Shown one piece after another: positions 38,559 to 47,411 of a DNA stretch of 64,000 bases (position 1 is its first letter; every line of letters begins with the position of its first letter). This DNA comes from JAAXPZ01 sp965215705 (GTDB lineage: Bacteria; Campylobacterota; Campylobacteria; Campylobacterales; Sulfurovaceae). Below the pieces are notes generated by a model. That model was not told where the DNA came from and did no database searches. It saw only the letters and a list, made by a program, of their open reading frames with translations. Both the position numbers and the translations under genes were made by a program. The stretch lies in contig CBDCEE010000008.1 in assembly GCA_965215705.1 (NCBI GenBank), positions 248,001-312,000 of the forward strand, in the 5' to 3' direction.

Positions 38559-39626
38559 TTACAACCCTGCTGCTTTGATCGCTTCAGCCTGTGCATGGGC
38601 GGTGAGAGGTTCTACGATCTGCTCTAGGTTACCGTTGTTCATGACGTGATCGAGTGCGTAGAGGGTGAGCCCTATACGGTGATCGGTGATACGGTTCTGG
38701 GGATAGTTGTAGGTACGGATCTTCTCAGATCGGTCACCTGAGCCTACCTGTGCCTTGCGGTCTGCGGAGGCTTCGTCCAGTTGTGCTTGCATCTGGGCTT
38801 CGTAGACACGTGCTTTGAGGACTTTCATGGCCTTGTCTCTGTTTTTGTGCTGAGACTTCTCATCCTGGATCGCTGCGACGATACCTGTAGGGATATGCGT
38901 CAAACGTACGGCAGAGTCGGTGGTGTTGACCGACTGTCCGCCACAGCCACTGGAGCGGTAGACATCCATTTTGATATCGTTGGGCTTGATATCTAGCTCC
39001 ACATCATCGACTTCCGGGATGATCGCTACGGTGATCGCAGAGGTATGGACACGCCCCTGAGTCTCTGTGTCAGGTACCCGCTGTACACGGTGGACACCTG
39101 ACTCATACTTGAGTTGGCTGTAGGCACCATCACCCTTGACCAAGGCGATCATCTCCTTGTAGCCTCCTGCTGTACCCTCTGAGGAGCTCATGATCTCTAC
39201 TTTCCAGCCCATTTTCTCAGCAAAACGTAGATAGAGCTTGAAGATATCTTCAACAAAGAGTGCACTCTCATCTCCACCTGCACCTGCACGAAGCTCTATA
39301 TAGATATTCCTGTCATCATTGGGGTCACGAGGAATCATCAATACCTTGATCTCCTCCTCAATCTCTGGAAGCATAGGTTCCAGCTCAGAAAGCTCCTCTT
39401 TGGCGAGGTCTCCCAGCTCTTCATCCCCCAGTAGCTCTTTGTTTTCTATGATGGCATCCGCTGTTTCGATATACTCTTTGGCCTTTTCGACCAGCTTAGC
39501 AATAGAGGACTGCTCTTTGCTGAGCTCTGTCATCTGCTTGATATCACTGGCGATCTCTTGGGTACTAAGCAGTGTACTGATCTCTTCATAGCGGTCGATA
39601 AAGGGTTGTAGTTTTTCTCGGAACAT
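38559..39626 (-). CDS. prfA: peptide chain release factor 1
   Basis: Releases finished proteins at UAA and UAG. The 355-residue factor has the catalytic GGQ in SSGCGGQSVNTTDSAVRLTH near residue 230, the anticodon-mimic region and the conserved DRSEKIRTYNYPQNRITDHR. RF1 rather than RF2 follows from the lack of the RF2 SPF motif and of a programmed frameshift. Because it reads UAG/UAA and not UGA, its presence is compatible with UGA recoding elsewhere in the genome. It follows rpsT by 72 bases. Confidence 0.96.
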   Translation of the reverse strand: MFREKLQPFIDRYEEISTLLSTQEIASDIKQMTELSKEQSSIAKLVEKAKEYIETADAIIENKELLGDEELGDLAKEELSELEPMLPEIEEEIKVLMIPRDPNDDRNIYIELRAGAGGDESALFVEDIFKLYLRFAEKMGWKVEIMSSSEGTAGGYKEMIALVKGDGAYSQLKYESGVHRVQRVPDTETQGRVHTSAITVAIIPEVDDVELDIKPNDIKMDVYRSSGCGGQSVNTTDSAVRLTHIPTGIVAAIQDEKSQHKNRDKAMKVLKARVYEAQMQAQLDEASADRKAQVGSGDRSEKIRTYNYPQNRITDHRIGLTLYALDHVMNNGNLEQIVEPLTAHAQAEAIKAAGL

Positions 39627-39698
39627 AGATACGTCCTAATAAGATAGATTTAGAGTCTGACCAAATCCCTAAGGGACTTGGGAGGATAGAAGGGGTGC

Positions 39699-39968
39699 TT
39701 AAGCAGCTTCGATGCTGTTGATAAGCTTGTTGAGACGGCTTACTTTTCTAGAAGCTGTCTCTTTTTTGAGGAATCCTTTGCTTACAAAGCTATGGATACT
39801 CTTGTTAGCGATCTTGAACGCCTCTGCTGCTGCAGTGGTATCTTTCGCCTCTACTGCTTCATGAACTGCTTTAACGATATTTTTCAATCTCGTTCTGTAG
39901 TATCTGTTTCTCTCAGTTCTCTTGATGGTCTGCTTGATTCTCTTTTTTGCTGACTTATGATTTGCCAT
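39699..39968 (-). CDS. rpsT: 30S ribosomal protein S20
   Basis: This 89-residue basic helical protein binds 16S rRNA. The start MANHKSAKKRIKQTIKRTER and the final SRKVSRLNKLINSIE match the family. TAAAAT upstream on the minus strand near 40045 provides a promoter shared with prfA. The wider gap to 40209 has no other gene. Confidence 0.97.
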   Translation of the reverse strand: MANHKSAKKRIKQTIKRTERNRYYRTRLKNIVKAVHEAVEAKDTTAAAEAFKIANKSIHSFVSKGFLKKETASRKVSRLNKLINSIEAA

Positions 39969-40174
39969 AGGGTATGTCCTTTATTGAATTCATGTATTGA
40001 TAGTCTGCCACTTGTGCACAGAGTCTAATTAGTTCGCGGATTTTACCCAAAAAGAGTTTAAATTTTTATTAAATCATCTCCATATCGGCACGTTAATCCC
40101 CTTTTAGGGCGATAAATATTGATCTATACTACGCCAAGACTCCCTTTATTATCTCCATCTTTCACTGACTGAGG

Positions 40175-40180
40175 TATAAT
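40175..40180 (+). promoter_or_regulatory. -10 box of the pseudouridine synthase gene
   Basis: An exact TATAAT lies 28 bases before ATG 40209, with CTCCTAAGG between as ribosome site. Confidence 0.55.
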
Positions 40181-40208
40181 ACCACAATTCCCTCCTAAGG
40201 CAAAACAG

Positions 40209-41096
40209 ATGGAACAACAATACAAAGTCACCCAAAACACGACACTTTTACCTTTTTTGTTTGAGACACTGTCTCTCAAGGAAGGCTGGTCCAAAAAAAC
40301 AGTAAAACAACGTCTGCAAGGTGCTTCTGTATCGGTGAATGCACAGGTACAGACCAAACATAATACGATGCTCCATGTAGGGGATATCGTAAGTATCGGA
40401 TCGGCCCAGCAGATCAAACGCCAAACAGGTACACAGCAAGCAAAACTGGAGATCATACACCAAGACAAGGACCTCATCGCCATCAATAAACCAGCAGGAC
40501 TACTCTCTGTAGGTACACACAAAGAAAATAAAAACCATGCCCTGGCCCTGCTGCGTACCCAGCTCTCACGCGGAAAAAACAGTATAAGGCTCTGGCCCGT
40601 ACATAGATTGGATCGTGATACTTCAGGCGTCTTACTTTTTGCGACTTCCAAAGAGGTACGTGAAGCAGTGATGGAAAGATGGGCAACAACAGAAAAAACC
40701 TATCTGGCCATCGTAGAAGGCACACCTGACAGAGAAGCAGATACCATCACCCAGCCCCTCAGGCTCGATGAAGAGGAGTACCGTATGCACGTGGGAGCAC
40801 ACAAGGATGCCAAGGATGCCATCACCCACTATAGCCTACGGGAGAGCAAAGAGACCCGCTCTCTACTGGAAGTGCGCATCGAGACAGGCAGACAGCATCA
40901 GATACGTGCCCATATGGCATGGATAGGGCATCCTGTAGTAGGAGATGAGCGTTATGGCACCAAGCCTTTCAATAGAAAAGAGGGTCGCATGGGACTGCAT
41001 GCGATGAGACTGCAGTTCACGCATCCTGTCAGCCATCAGAATATAGATCTACATATAGATGCTCCTGCTGATTTTTACCACTTAATAGGATTTTAG
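40209..41096 (+). CDS. RluA-family pseudouridine synthase
   Basis: This 295-residue enzyme isomerises uridine in rRNA or tRNA. An S4-like RNA-binding segment (SKKTVKQRLQGASVSVNAQV) occupies about 28-75. The catalytic domain shows AINKPAGLLSVGT at about 94 and the aspartate motif HRLDRDTSGVLLFA at about 137, then ETGRQHQIRAHMAWIGHPVV. Its exact target (RluA, RluC or RluD type) cannot be set from sequence alone. It starts its own unit upstream of glmM. Confidence 0.92.
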   Translation: MEQQYKVTQNTTLLPFLFETLSLKEGWSKKTVKQRLQGASVSVNAQVQTKHNTMLHVGDIVSIGSAQQIKRQTGTQQAKLEIIHQDKDLIAINKPAGLLSVGTHKENKNHALALLRTQLSRGKNSIRLWPVHRLDRDTSGVLLFATSKEVREAVMERWATTEKTYLAIVEGTPDREADTITQPLRLDEEEYRMHVGAHKDAKDAITHYSLRESKETRSLLEVRIETGRQHQIRAHMAWIGHPVVGDERYGTKPFNRKEGRMGLHAMRLQFTHPVSHQNIDLHIDAPADFYHLIGF

Positions 41097-41097
41097 A

Positions 41098-41103
41098 TAA
41101 AAT
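41098..41103 (+). promoter_or_regulatory. -10 box before glmM
   Basis: TAAAAT lies just past the previous stop, 38 bases before ATG 41142; GAGGAA is the ribosome site. It probably serves the glmM-lspA-esterase operon. Confidence 0.4.
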
Positions 41104-41141
41104 TACACAAACGACTATAGAACATACCTAGAGGAAAAACA

Positions 41142-42479
41142 ATGGAACTATTCGGAACTGATGGCGTCAGAGGCAAAGCAGGCGGCAAGGTCAATGCAAT
41201 GGCGTGTATGCGTCTGGCTATGGCGACGGGGATCTACTTTCGTCCACTCTCCAAAACCAATAAGATACTCGTAGGCAAAGATACCCGCAGAAGTGGCTAT
41301 ATGGTAGAGAATGCCATCGTCTCAGGGCTGACTGCCGTGGGCTACAATGTGATCCAGATAGGGCCTATGCCTACCCCTGCGATCGCCTTCTTGACCGAGA
41401 ATATGCGTTGTGATGCAGGGATCATGATCTCAGCCAGCCACAACCCTTACAGTGATAACGGTATCAAATTTTTTGACTGTGTGGGCAATAAGCTCAACCG
41501 AGAGGTCGAAGAGAAGATCGAAGCGATCTATCAGGATCTAGAGAGGATAGAGCAGTCTCAGGCTGTAGACAAAGCGATCGGAAAATCCAAGCGTATCGAT
41601 GATGTGATCGGTCGCTATATCGTCCACATCAAAAACTCTTTCCCAAAACCACTGACACTGGCAGGCAAGCGTGTAGTCATCGACTGTGCCAACGGTGCCG
41701 GGTACAAAGTCGCCCCTACGATCCTCGAAGAGCTGGGAGCCGATGTCAAGGTACTGGGCAATGCCCCTGATGGTTTCAACATCAATGAAGGGTGTGGTGC
41801 TATGCACCCTGAATATCTGGCGAAGGCGGTCAAGGAGTACCGGGCCGATGTCGGAATCGCTCTGGATGGAGATGCAGACCGGGTGGTCATGGTAGATGAA
41901 AATGGAGAGATCGTCGATGGTGACAAGCTGATGGGTGTGCTTGCTGTACATCTCAAAAATCAAGGGATGCTCAAAGGTGACGGTATGGTAGCCACCGTCA
42001 TGAGTAACCAGGGTCTGGGTGAGTATCTGGAAAATCACGGTCTCACCCTGCATCGCAGTGCGGTAGGAGACAAAAATGTAGTTACAATGATGCAAGAAAA
42101 AGGGATCAATTTCGGCGGTGAGCAGAGTGGGCATGTTATCTTCTCTGACTATGCCAAGACTGGAGATGGTATCTCCTCTGCTCTACAGGCACTCTCCTAT
42201 CTAGTGAGCACCGAACAAAAGGCCAGCGAAGCCTTCGACCCCTATACCTCCTATCCACAGCTTCTGGTCAATCTAACGATCAACAAAAAACCCGCTATAG
42301 AAAGCATCACTGGAATAGAGACACTCCAGGCAGAGGTAGAATCCAGCGGTATGCGACACCTCTTTCGTTACTCAGGTACAGAAAACCTGATCCGTATCCT
42401 GCTGGAGGGCAAGGATGCTGTCAAACTGGAACAAATGATGGATAAATGTCGAGCATTTTTCCAAAGTGAGCTCTCCTAG
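41142..42479 (+). CDS. glmM: phosphoglucosamine mutase
   Basis: Interconverts glucosamine 6-phosphate and glucosamine 1-phosphate for UDP-GlcNAc and so for wall and lipid A. The 445-residue protein has the phosphoserine loop MISASHNPYSDNGIKFF near residue 98, the metal loop LDGDADRVVMVDENGE at about 243, the sugar loop GGEQSGHV and the phosphate loop RYSGTENLIRILLEGKD. Length is standard. It overlaps lspA by one base (TAGTG). Confidence 0.97.
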   Translation: MELFGTDGVRGKAGGKVNAMACMRLAMATGIYFRPLSKTNKILVGKDTRRSGYMVENAIVSGLTAVGYNVIQIGPMPTPAIAFLTENMRCDAGIMISASHNPYSDNGIKFFDCVGNKLNREVEEKIEAIYQDLERIEQSQAVDKAIGKSKRIDDVIGRYIVHIKNSFPKPLTLAGKRVVIDCANGAGYKVAPTILEELGADVKVLGNAPDGFNINEGCGAMHPEYLAKAVKEYRADVGIALDGDADRVVMVDENGEIVDGDKLMGVLAVHLKNQGMLKGDGMVATVMSNQGLGEYLENHGLTLHRSAVGDKNVVTMMQEKGINFGGEQSGHVIFSDYAKTGDGISSALQALSYLVSTEQKASEAFDPYTSYPQLLVNLTINKKPAIESITGIETLQAEVESSGMRHLFRYSGTENLIRILLEGKDAVKLEQMMDKCRAFFQSELS

Positions 42480-42928
42480 TGCGTCTCTTGACTGTATTTT
42501 TTCTGGCACTGATAGGCACGTTTACCATCGATCAGGGCATCAAAGATCTCTTTGTAGCAGGCTATGACTGGCAGAGTGACTGTATCTCTCTAGAACTGCA
42601 CTACAACAAAGGAGTAGCCTTCAGTATGTTTGCTTTTCTCGGCCCCTATCTCAAGTGGCTACAGGCACTGTTGATCACCGGTATCATCCTTTATCTCTTT
42701 TTGTCAGGACTGGTCAAGCAGTATGCTTTCCCTCTGGGACTGCTACTCGGTGGTGCGATAGGTAACCTCTATGACCGCTTCACCCAAGAGGGAGTCGTGG
42801 ACTATATCTACTGGCACTGCTGGTTTGACTACCCAGTATTTAACTATGCCGATATCATGGTGATCATCGGTGTAGGGTGGATCGCCCTGTCCACCCTCTT
42901 TGGCAACACCAAAGAGACCCACACGTGA
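42479..42928 (+). CDS. lspA: lipoprotein signal peptidase
   Basis: Signal peptidase II cleaves lipoprotein signals before the lipidated cysteine. This 149-residue inner-membrane protein has four helices and the two catalytic aspartates in GNLYDRFTQEGVVDYI near residue 97 and FNYADIMVIIGV near residue 122. The start is GTG overlapping the glmM stop. The next start (GTG 42925) overlaps its own stop, so translation is coupled. Lipoprotein substrates are plausible in this genome, for example the one at 15135. Confidence 0.95.
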   Translation: MRLLTVFFLALIGTFTIDQGIKDLFVAGYDWQSDCISLELHYNKGVAFSMFAFLGPYLKWLQALLITGIILYLFLSGLVKQYAFPLGLLLGGAIGNLYDRFTQEGVVDYIYWHCWFDYPVFNYADIMVIIGVGWIALSTLFGNTKETHT

Positions 42929-43860
42929 TACGCCTCTTCCTCCTGCTGACATGGATCACTTCTCTCTCAGCAGAGGTCTACCCTGTAGATATCACACCCC
43001 CTGACATCAACCAAACCATCGGCAATATCAAGATCCTTGACCAAAAAGAGATCATTCTGGACAGCATCAATGGCATCCGCTTTGCAGAGGCTTCCGATCT
43101 CGCCTATGATGCCAAAGCAAACCGACTCTATATGGTGGGAGACAAGGGCTCTCTCTATGTGTTTGACCTACATCTGGGAGAACAGATCGACACGCTCACT
43201 CCTCTGGAGGCATACCCCATCACCAAAGCAGGAGGCAAGCACTTCAAAAGTAAAAAGATCGACACAGAAGGCTTGGCACTGGATGACAAAGGTAGGCTTT
43301 TGATCTCCTTTGAACGCAAGCCAAAGATCGGTGCATTTGATACCCGAGGCAGGCGTATTATCAGATATACACTCCCCCAAAAGATACGCAACCCCAAACG
43401 CTACCGTAGCCGTAACAAGATGCTAGAGTCTGTCGCTTATCATCCCCGATACGGCATCCTGACTGCCAGCGAGCTCCCTTTGAAAAAAAAGAGCCGCCGC
43501 TCACAGACGATCTACTCTCTCAAAGGTAAGCAGTGGCATTTTCTCGCAGAGCCGGAGAGAAGAAGCGCCGTTACGGCCATAGAGGTGATGGACGATGGCA
43601 ATCTCCTGATCCTGGAGCGTGCCTACACCAAACCGACAGAGCCCCGCTATACTACACTCAAAAAACTCTATCTCAACCGATGCAAGAAGGGTATATGTCA
43701 CACCAAGATACTTGCCAAAATGAACAGTGCCTTGGGCTGGAGAGTCGATAATTTTGAAGGGCTGACACGTGTTGCCCCACATCGCTATCTTATGATCAGT
43801 GATGACAATGCCAACTTTTTTCAGAGAACACTACTGATCTATTTTGAAGTGCTTGAATAA
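42925..43860 (+). CDS. secreted esterase-like phytase-family protein
   Basis: The start is taken at GTG 42925, which overlaps the lspA stop and gives a signal peptide (VIRLFLLLTWITSLSAEV); an ATG at 42877 would remove it. The 311-residue product resembles the esterase-like-of-phytase beta-propeller family: ASDLAYDAKANRLYMVGDKG, DTEGLALDDKGRLLISFERK and the final NFEGLTRVAPHRYLMISDDN repeat the propeller motif. The substrate is unknown; secretion to the periplasm is likely. It is last in the glmM-lspA unit. Confidence 0.82.
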   Translation: MIRLFLLLTWITSLSAEVYPVDITPPDINQTIGNIKILDQKEIILDSINGIRFAEASDLAYDAKANRLYMVGDKGSLYVFDLHLGEQIDTLTPLEAYPITKAGGKHFKSKKIDTEGLALDDKGRLLISFERKPKIGAFDTRGRRIIRYTLPQKIRNPKRYRSRNKMLESVAYHPRYGILTASELPLKKKSRRSQTIYSLKGKQWHFLAEPERRSAVTAIEVMDDGNLLILERAYTKPTEPRYTTLKKLYLNRCKKGICHTKILAKMNSALGWRVDNFEGLTRVAPHRYLMISDDNANFFQRTLLIYFEVLE

Positions 43861-43904
43861 TCTCCTATTTAATATACTTATGCTAAAATCCCACTCTCAG
43901 AAAT

Positions 43905-43980
43905 GGGGAATTAGCTCAGCTGGGAGAGCGCTTCGCTGGCAGCGAAGAGGTCGACGGTTCGATCCCGTTATTCTCCACCA
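43905..43980 (+). tRNA. tRNA-Ala(GGC)
   Basis: This 76-base gene runs from GGGGAATTAGCTCAGCTGGG to an encoded CCA. The anticodon loop CTGGCAG in stem TTCGC/GCGAA reads GGC. TGCTAAAAT at about 43881 is its -10. It complements the TGC isoacceptor in the rRNA operon. Confidence 0.96.
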
Positions 43981-44045
43981 ACCTACAAGACTCGTTTTAT
44001 CCCACTATTGCAACCTAGGTTCCTTTTTCACCGTATGCATTCTGC

Positions 44046-44051
44046 TATAAT
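44046..44051 (+). promoter_or_regulatory. -10 box of the thioredoxin gene
   Basis: An exact TATAAT (GCTATAATCACT) lies 24 bases before ATG 44076, with AAGGAG as ribosome site. Confidence 0.55.
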
Positions 44052-44075
44052 CACTCCAAAACCAAGGAGTCTCCT

Positions 44076-44507
44076 ATGTCTACATGCAATGTCACCTGTC
44101 CACACTGTGCCAAGATCAACCGTATCCCTCAAAAAGAGAGCTATACCAAAGCCAACTGTGGTCACTGTAAAGGCTCTCTGCTAGATACCAAACCTATCGA
44201 GGCAACAGCTCAGAATTTTGCTCAATTTGTCGGAGGCAGTGATCTACCTGTAGTGGTGGATTTCTGGGCTCCATGGTGTGGCCCCTGCAAGATGATGGCA
44301 CCTGCCTTTGCAGAGGCAGCAGCCTCCCTCCCCCTCAAGGCTCAATTTGTCAAAGTCAATACAGAGAATGAACAGACACTCGGAGCCCAATACGGCATCC
44401 GCAGTATCCCGACCATGATACTCTTTAAAAACGGGGTTGAAGTCGATAGGGTCAGTGGGGCAATGCGTTCTGAACAGATCATACAATGGGTACAGAGCAA
44501 AGAATAA
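44076..44507 (+). CDS. trxC: thioredoxin 2-type protein
   Basis: This 143-residue cytoplasmic disulfide reductase carries an N-terminal zinc finger (CPHC at about 8-11 and CGHC near 28-31), the mark of TrxC. The active site is FWAPWCGPCKMMAP near residue 65, followed by the cis-proline IRSIPTMILF. Zinc-bearing thioredoxins respond to oxidative stress. It has its own promoter and is convergent with the Cys-rich small gene at 44514. Confidence 0.92.
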   Translation: MSTCNVTCPHCAKINRIPQKESYTKANCGHCKGSLLDTKPIEATAQNFAQFVGGSDLPVVVDFWAPWCGPCKMMAPAFAEAAASLPLKAQFVKVNTENEQTLGAQYGIRSIPTMILFKNGVEVDRVSGAMRSEQIIQWVQSKE

Positions 44508-44513
44508 CCCTCC

Positions 44514-44720
44514 CTATCTACCCAATGGATTATCCGATCGATTTTTCGCTTTGCGTTTCTCATAGGCAGCATTAGAAGGGCTATCCGGTTTGGAAAAAAG
44601 AAACTCCCCATAGAGCACACATCCAGTGCAGCCCGGGTCACAGGTTTTTTTGAGTAGTTTACACCACGCTGTGTTCTCTCCCTCTTTGGTCAAGTGCTGA
44701 CATCCCCATCCGCTACTCAA
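44514..44720 (-). CDS. small Cys-rich protein coupled to the PP-loop enzyme
   Basis: This 68-residue protein has six cysteines arranged WGCQHL, AWCKLLKKTC, and DPGCTGCVLYGEF. The spacing suggests a metal-binding (zinc or iron-sulfur) knuckle. Its ATG overlaps the PP-loop gene stop by 4 bases (ATGA), so it is a real, coupled gene despite its size. I do not recognise a characterised family. A partner role in sulfur or tRNA modification is suggested by context only. Confidence 0.7.
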   Translation of the reverse strand: MSSGWGCQHLTKEGENTAWCKLLKKTCDPGCTGCVLYGEFLFSKPDSPSNAAYEKRKAKNRSDNPLGR

Positions 44721-45712
44721 CTACTCTCCTTTGCATTGAAAAAATACTGCTGTGCCTCTGCTTTGGTCTCAAAAGGCTGCACTGTATACTCTGTATCTGC
44801 AAATGAAACCATATATACCTCATCTGCACTGCTTTTGCCATAAGTCAGTGCGATACGCAGTGCCAGCTCGATATCAGCAGGCGTAGCCTCTTTGTGGATG
44901 AGGGAGTAGGGGCCGGGTACGGGTAGATGGATAGAGAGATAGTCTGGATGTGCCAGTGCCTCGAGAGCCTCATTGTCCTCCTGATGGCGGCCTACCACCA
45001 GCTTGGTTTCATTCGGCAACCTAAAATGCCTGCCAAACTTGAGTAGGTCGATATCTGCCACCTCAAAAGTATCATGTTCGATAAACTCCCGAATCTTCTG
45101 GCTATACACTGGCTCAGTCAGTAGACAGCCTCCTCCCGGACTCTCATAGTCTTCCCATCCCCACGCTGCTGCCATAGAGAGCTGTCTCTCACGGCTGCGT
45201 CCAGAGATATCCAGAAGCCTCTCACGATCCACCCAGCCCTCACTCTCCGGTGTAGTCGGCTCCATCAGTTTGGCGGAGAGCGGACGCAGGATGAGCTTGT
45301 CCTCTTTGTCATTTGCCAGCTTACTCACCTGCTTCATTGCATCAGAGCGCTGACTCATGGGACGCTGCCCCAATACTTCACCCGTCACGAGAAAAGAGGC
45401 ACCGAGCTCCTCCATCATCGCTTTGGCGATCTTGAACATATAGCCGTGACAGTCGATACAGGGGTTGAAGTTTTTGCCGTACCCATAGACCGGACTGAAG
45501 AGAATGTCCTGGATATAGGACTCCCGTACATCTACGATCCTAAACTCTGCTCCTGCCTGTTCCGCTCTGCGACGCATCTCTTCACTGAGATCCTTGGTGC
45601 CTGAAAAACCGATTTTGATATGTAGGGCTGTCACTGCTATATCCTGCTCTTGCATCAGCTTAATAGCGATCATACTATCAAGCCCTCCACTAAATAATGA
45701 TATTGCTCTCAT
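44717..45712 (-). CDS. PP-loop (MnmA/ThiI-like) ATPase
   Basis: This 331-residue cytoplasmic enzyme of the PP-loop superfamily adenylates a substrate, usually a tRNA uridine or a thiol-transfer target. The pyrophosphate loop LFSGGLDSMIA is at residues 6-16. PCIDCHGYMFKIAKAMMEE near 93 and the GGGCLLTEP motif near 198 supply cysteines for sulfur or metal handling. The C-terminal region differs from MnmA and ThiI, so the substrate is undefined. It follows dnaG and overlaps its 3' end by 23 bases. Confidence 0.85.
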   Translation of the reverse strand: MRAISLFSGGLDSMIAIKLMQEQDIAVTALHIKIGFSGTKDLSEEMRRRAEQAGAEFRIVDVRESYIQDILFSPVYGYGKNFNPCIDCHGYMFKIAKAMMEELGASFLVTGEVLGQRPMSQRSDAMKQVSKLANDKEDKLILRPLSAKLMEPTTPESEGWVDRERLLDISGRSRERQLSMAAAWGWEDYESPGGGCLLTEPVYSQKIREFIEHDTFEVADIDLLKFGRHFRLPNETKLVVGRHQEDNEALEALAHPDYLSIHLPVPGPYSLIHKEATPADIELALRIALTYGKSSADEVYMVSFADTEYTVQPFETKAEAQQYFFNAKESS

Positions 45713-47357
45713 AGGGCACCAACTCTCCTCGTTTTAGTTTGGGAATGATATCTTTTTGTATCTTGTTTCTGATATAGACTTTTTTCTCAAAAGGCAGGCT
45801 ACCATCTGCCATCGCCTGCTTAAATTTGTGCAGATAGTATCTCTCAAGCTGCTTGAGCAGTGCGTTATTCAGCTCTTCCTGGGTCAGTACAGGGATCACT
45901 GCATCTACGCTTAGCCGCATCACACCCGGATGCTCCATCTGGTTCTGTGTGATCGCCTGAAAGATCTCTACGTAGCCTCCCAGCATATCGTCCGAGAGTA
46001 CATCCATCACATCATCGATCAGACTGGCATGCTCGATAAGTGTCTTGAGAATACTTTGCCACTCCGGGTCCTCTTTGGCCTGTACCCCTGCAAACTGCTG
46101 CTTGACCCTCGAGTGATCCCGACCTCCACCAAACAGTGCAGAGGAGACCCCCAGTATCGTTGCTGCTGCAGGGATATAGGCATCTTTGACAATGGGACTG
46201 AGGGTTGAAAGATAGGCTTTCATCTCTCCGAAAGCCACCTCTTTTTGGTTGGGGTTGTTCAGATCATACGAGGCAGCGATCTGCTCCAGTACAAAAGGGA
46301 TCAGGAGTTTAGCCCCTCGCAACAGAGAAGCAACCTTATCGCTCTCTCCCGCAGCGATCAGATCCGCAGGATCCTGCCCTCCAGGGAAGAGCACCACCCC
46401 ACCCTCAAATCCATGAGAGCCTAGTAGCTTGGCAGCCTTCAGTGCCGCTGCCACACCTGCCTTATCTCCATCATACGCCAGGATGACTTTTGGTTCACCC
46501 TTTCTCAACAGCGGAAGGTGGTCATCAGTCAGTGCTGTACCGAGTGTGGCTACTGCCGCTTTGAAGCCTGCCTGATGGAACATGATCACATCCAAATAGC
46601 CTTCACAGATGATGATCTCTTTGCCTTTATAGATCGTCTCTTTGGCACGATGGTAGCCATACAGCAGTCTAGATTTATTGAACAACTTCGTCTGAGGTGA
46701 GTTGATATACTTAGCAGGATGGTTTGTGATCGTACGCCCACCAAACCCTACCAGTGCCCCATTGGGAGAGTAGATAGGAAAGGTGATCCGTTGATTGAGG
46801 CGTGCATAAAACCTGCCATCTTCTCCTTTGGCGACCACCCCCGCTTCTACTGCTTGGGGTAGCGGAATATGCTGGGACTTGAGGTATCCCATCACCGTCT
46901 GTCCCTCAGGTACGAACCCCACACCAAACGCCTCGATCGAGTGCTGTGCGATCGCTCTGCCTTGGAGGTAGGTTTGGGAGGTTTTGCTCTGGTTAAGGTT
47001 ATTGCTGTACCACTTTTGCATCACTTCCAGTACACGTTTGGACTCACTGTAGTCACTCGAACCCTGAGTGTGCCGTAGAGAAAAGTTATACATGGAGGCA
47101 AGCTTCTCGATCGCTTCAGGGTAATTGATGTGCTCAGTCTCCATGATAAACTTGATCGCATCGCCCCCTACGCCACAACCAAAACAGTGGTAGATCTGTT
47201 TCGAAGGACTGACCACAAAGCTTGGTGTTTTTTCTCCATGAAACGGACAGTTTGCCTTATAGTTGGCACCTGCTTTTTTGAGCTCAATATAGTTACCCAA
47301 TACATCAACAATATCAATGGTACTTTTTAGTGACTCTATCGAGGATTGTTCTATCAT
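45690..47357 (-). CDS. dnaG: DNA primase
   Basis: Makes RNA primers for replication. The 555-residue protein starts with the CHC2 zinc finger (CPFHGEKTPSFVVSP and CFGCGVGGDAIKF at about 38-66), then the Toprim domain (IICEGYLDVIMFHQAGF near 250, AYDGDKAG near 298). The C-terminal helicase-binding part is short, as in other Campylobacterota. The ATG lies only 6 bases from a TATAAT on the minus strand, suggesting a leaderless message. The gene is divergent from the LapB-like gene. Confidence 0.96.
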   Translation of the reverse strand: MIEQSSIESLKSTIDIVDVLGNYIELKKAGANYKANCPFHGEKTPSFVVSPSKQIYHCFGCGVGGDAIKFIMETEHINYPEAIEKLASMYNFSLRHTQGSSDYSESKRVLEVMQKWYSNNLNQSKTSQTYLQGRAIAQHSIEAFGVGFVPEGQTVMGYLKSQHIPLPQAVEAGVVAKGEDGRFYARLNQRITFPIYSPNGALVGFGGRTITNHPAKYINSPQTKLFNKSRLLYGYHRAKETIYKGKEIIICEGYLDVIMFHQAGFKAAVATLGTALTDDHLPLLRKGEPKVILAYDGDKAGVAAALKAAKLLGSHGFEGGVVLFPGGQDPADLIAAGESDKVASLLRGAKLLIPFVLEQIAASYDLNNPNQKEVAFGEMKAYLSTLSPIVKDAYIPAAATILGVSSALFGGGRDHSRVKQQFAGVQAKEDPEWQSILKTLIEHASLIDDVMDVLSDDMLGGYVEIFQAITQNQMEHPGVMRLSVDAVIPVLTQEELNNALLKQLERYYLHKFKQAMADGSLPFEKKVYIRNKIQKDIIPKLKRGELVPYESNIII

Positions 47358-47363
47358 AGACGC

Positions 47364-47385
47364 ATTATAGCCAATATGCTATAAT
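47364..47385. promoter_or_regulatory. palindromic back-to-back promoters of dnaG and the TPR gene
   Basis: ATTATAGC and GCTATAAT flank CAATAT as a perfect 8-bp inverted repeat. Each arm is a TATAAT -10 for one direction: 47364-47369 for dnaG (minus) and 47380-47385 for the TPR gene (plus). The dnaG start would fall on its own ATG. The two promoters must share upstream DNA, so they may compete. Confidence 0.6.
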
Positions 47386-47411
47386 CCCCCAGTAATTTTA
47401 TAAGCAAAGAA

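Noticed and set aside
42877..42924. ATG start for the phytase-esterase-like gene
   Set aside because: GTG 42925 overlaps the lspA stop and directly begins a signal peptide, which the longer form would bury.
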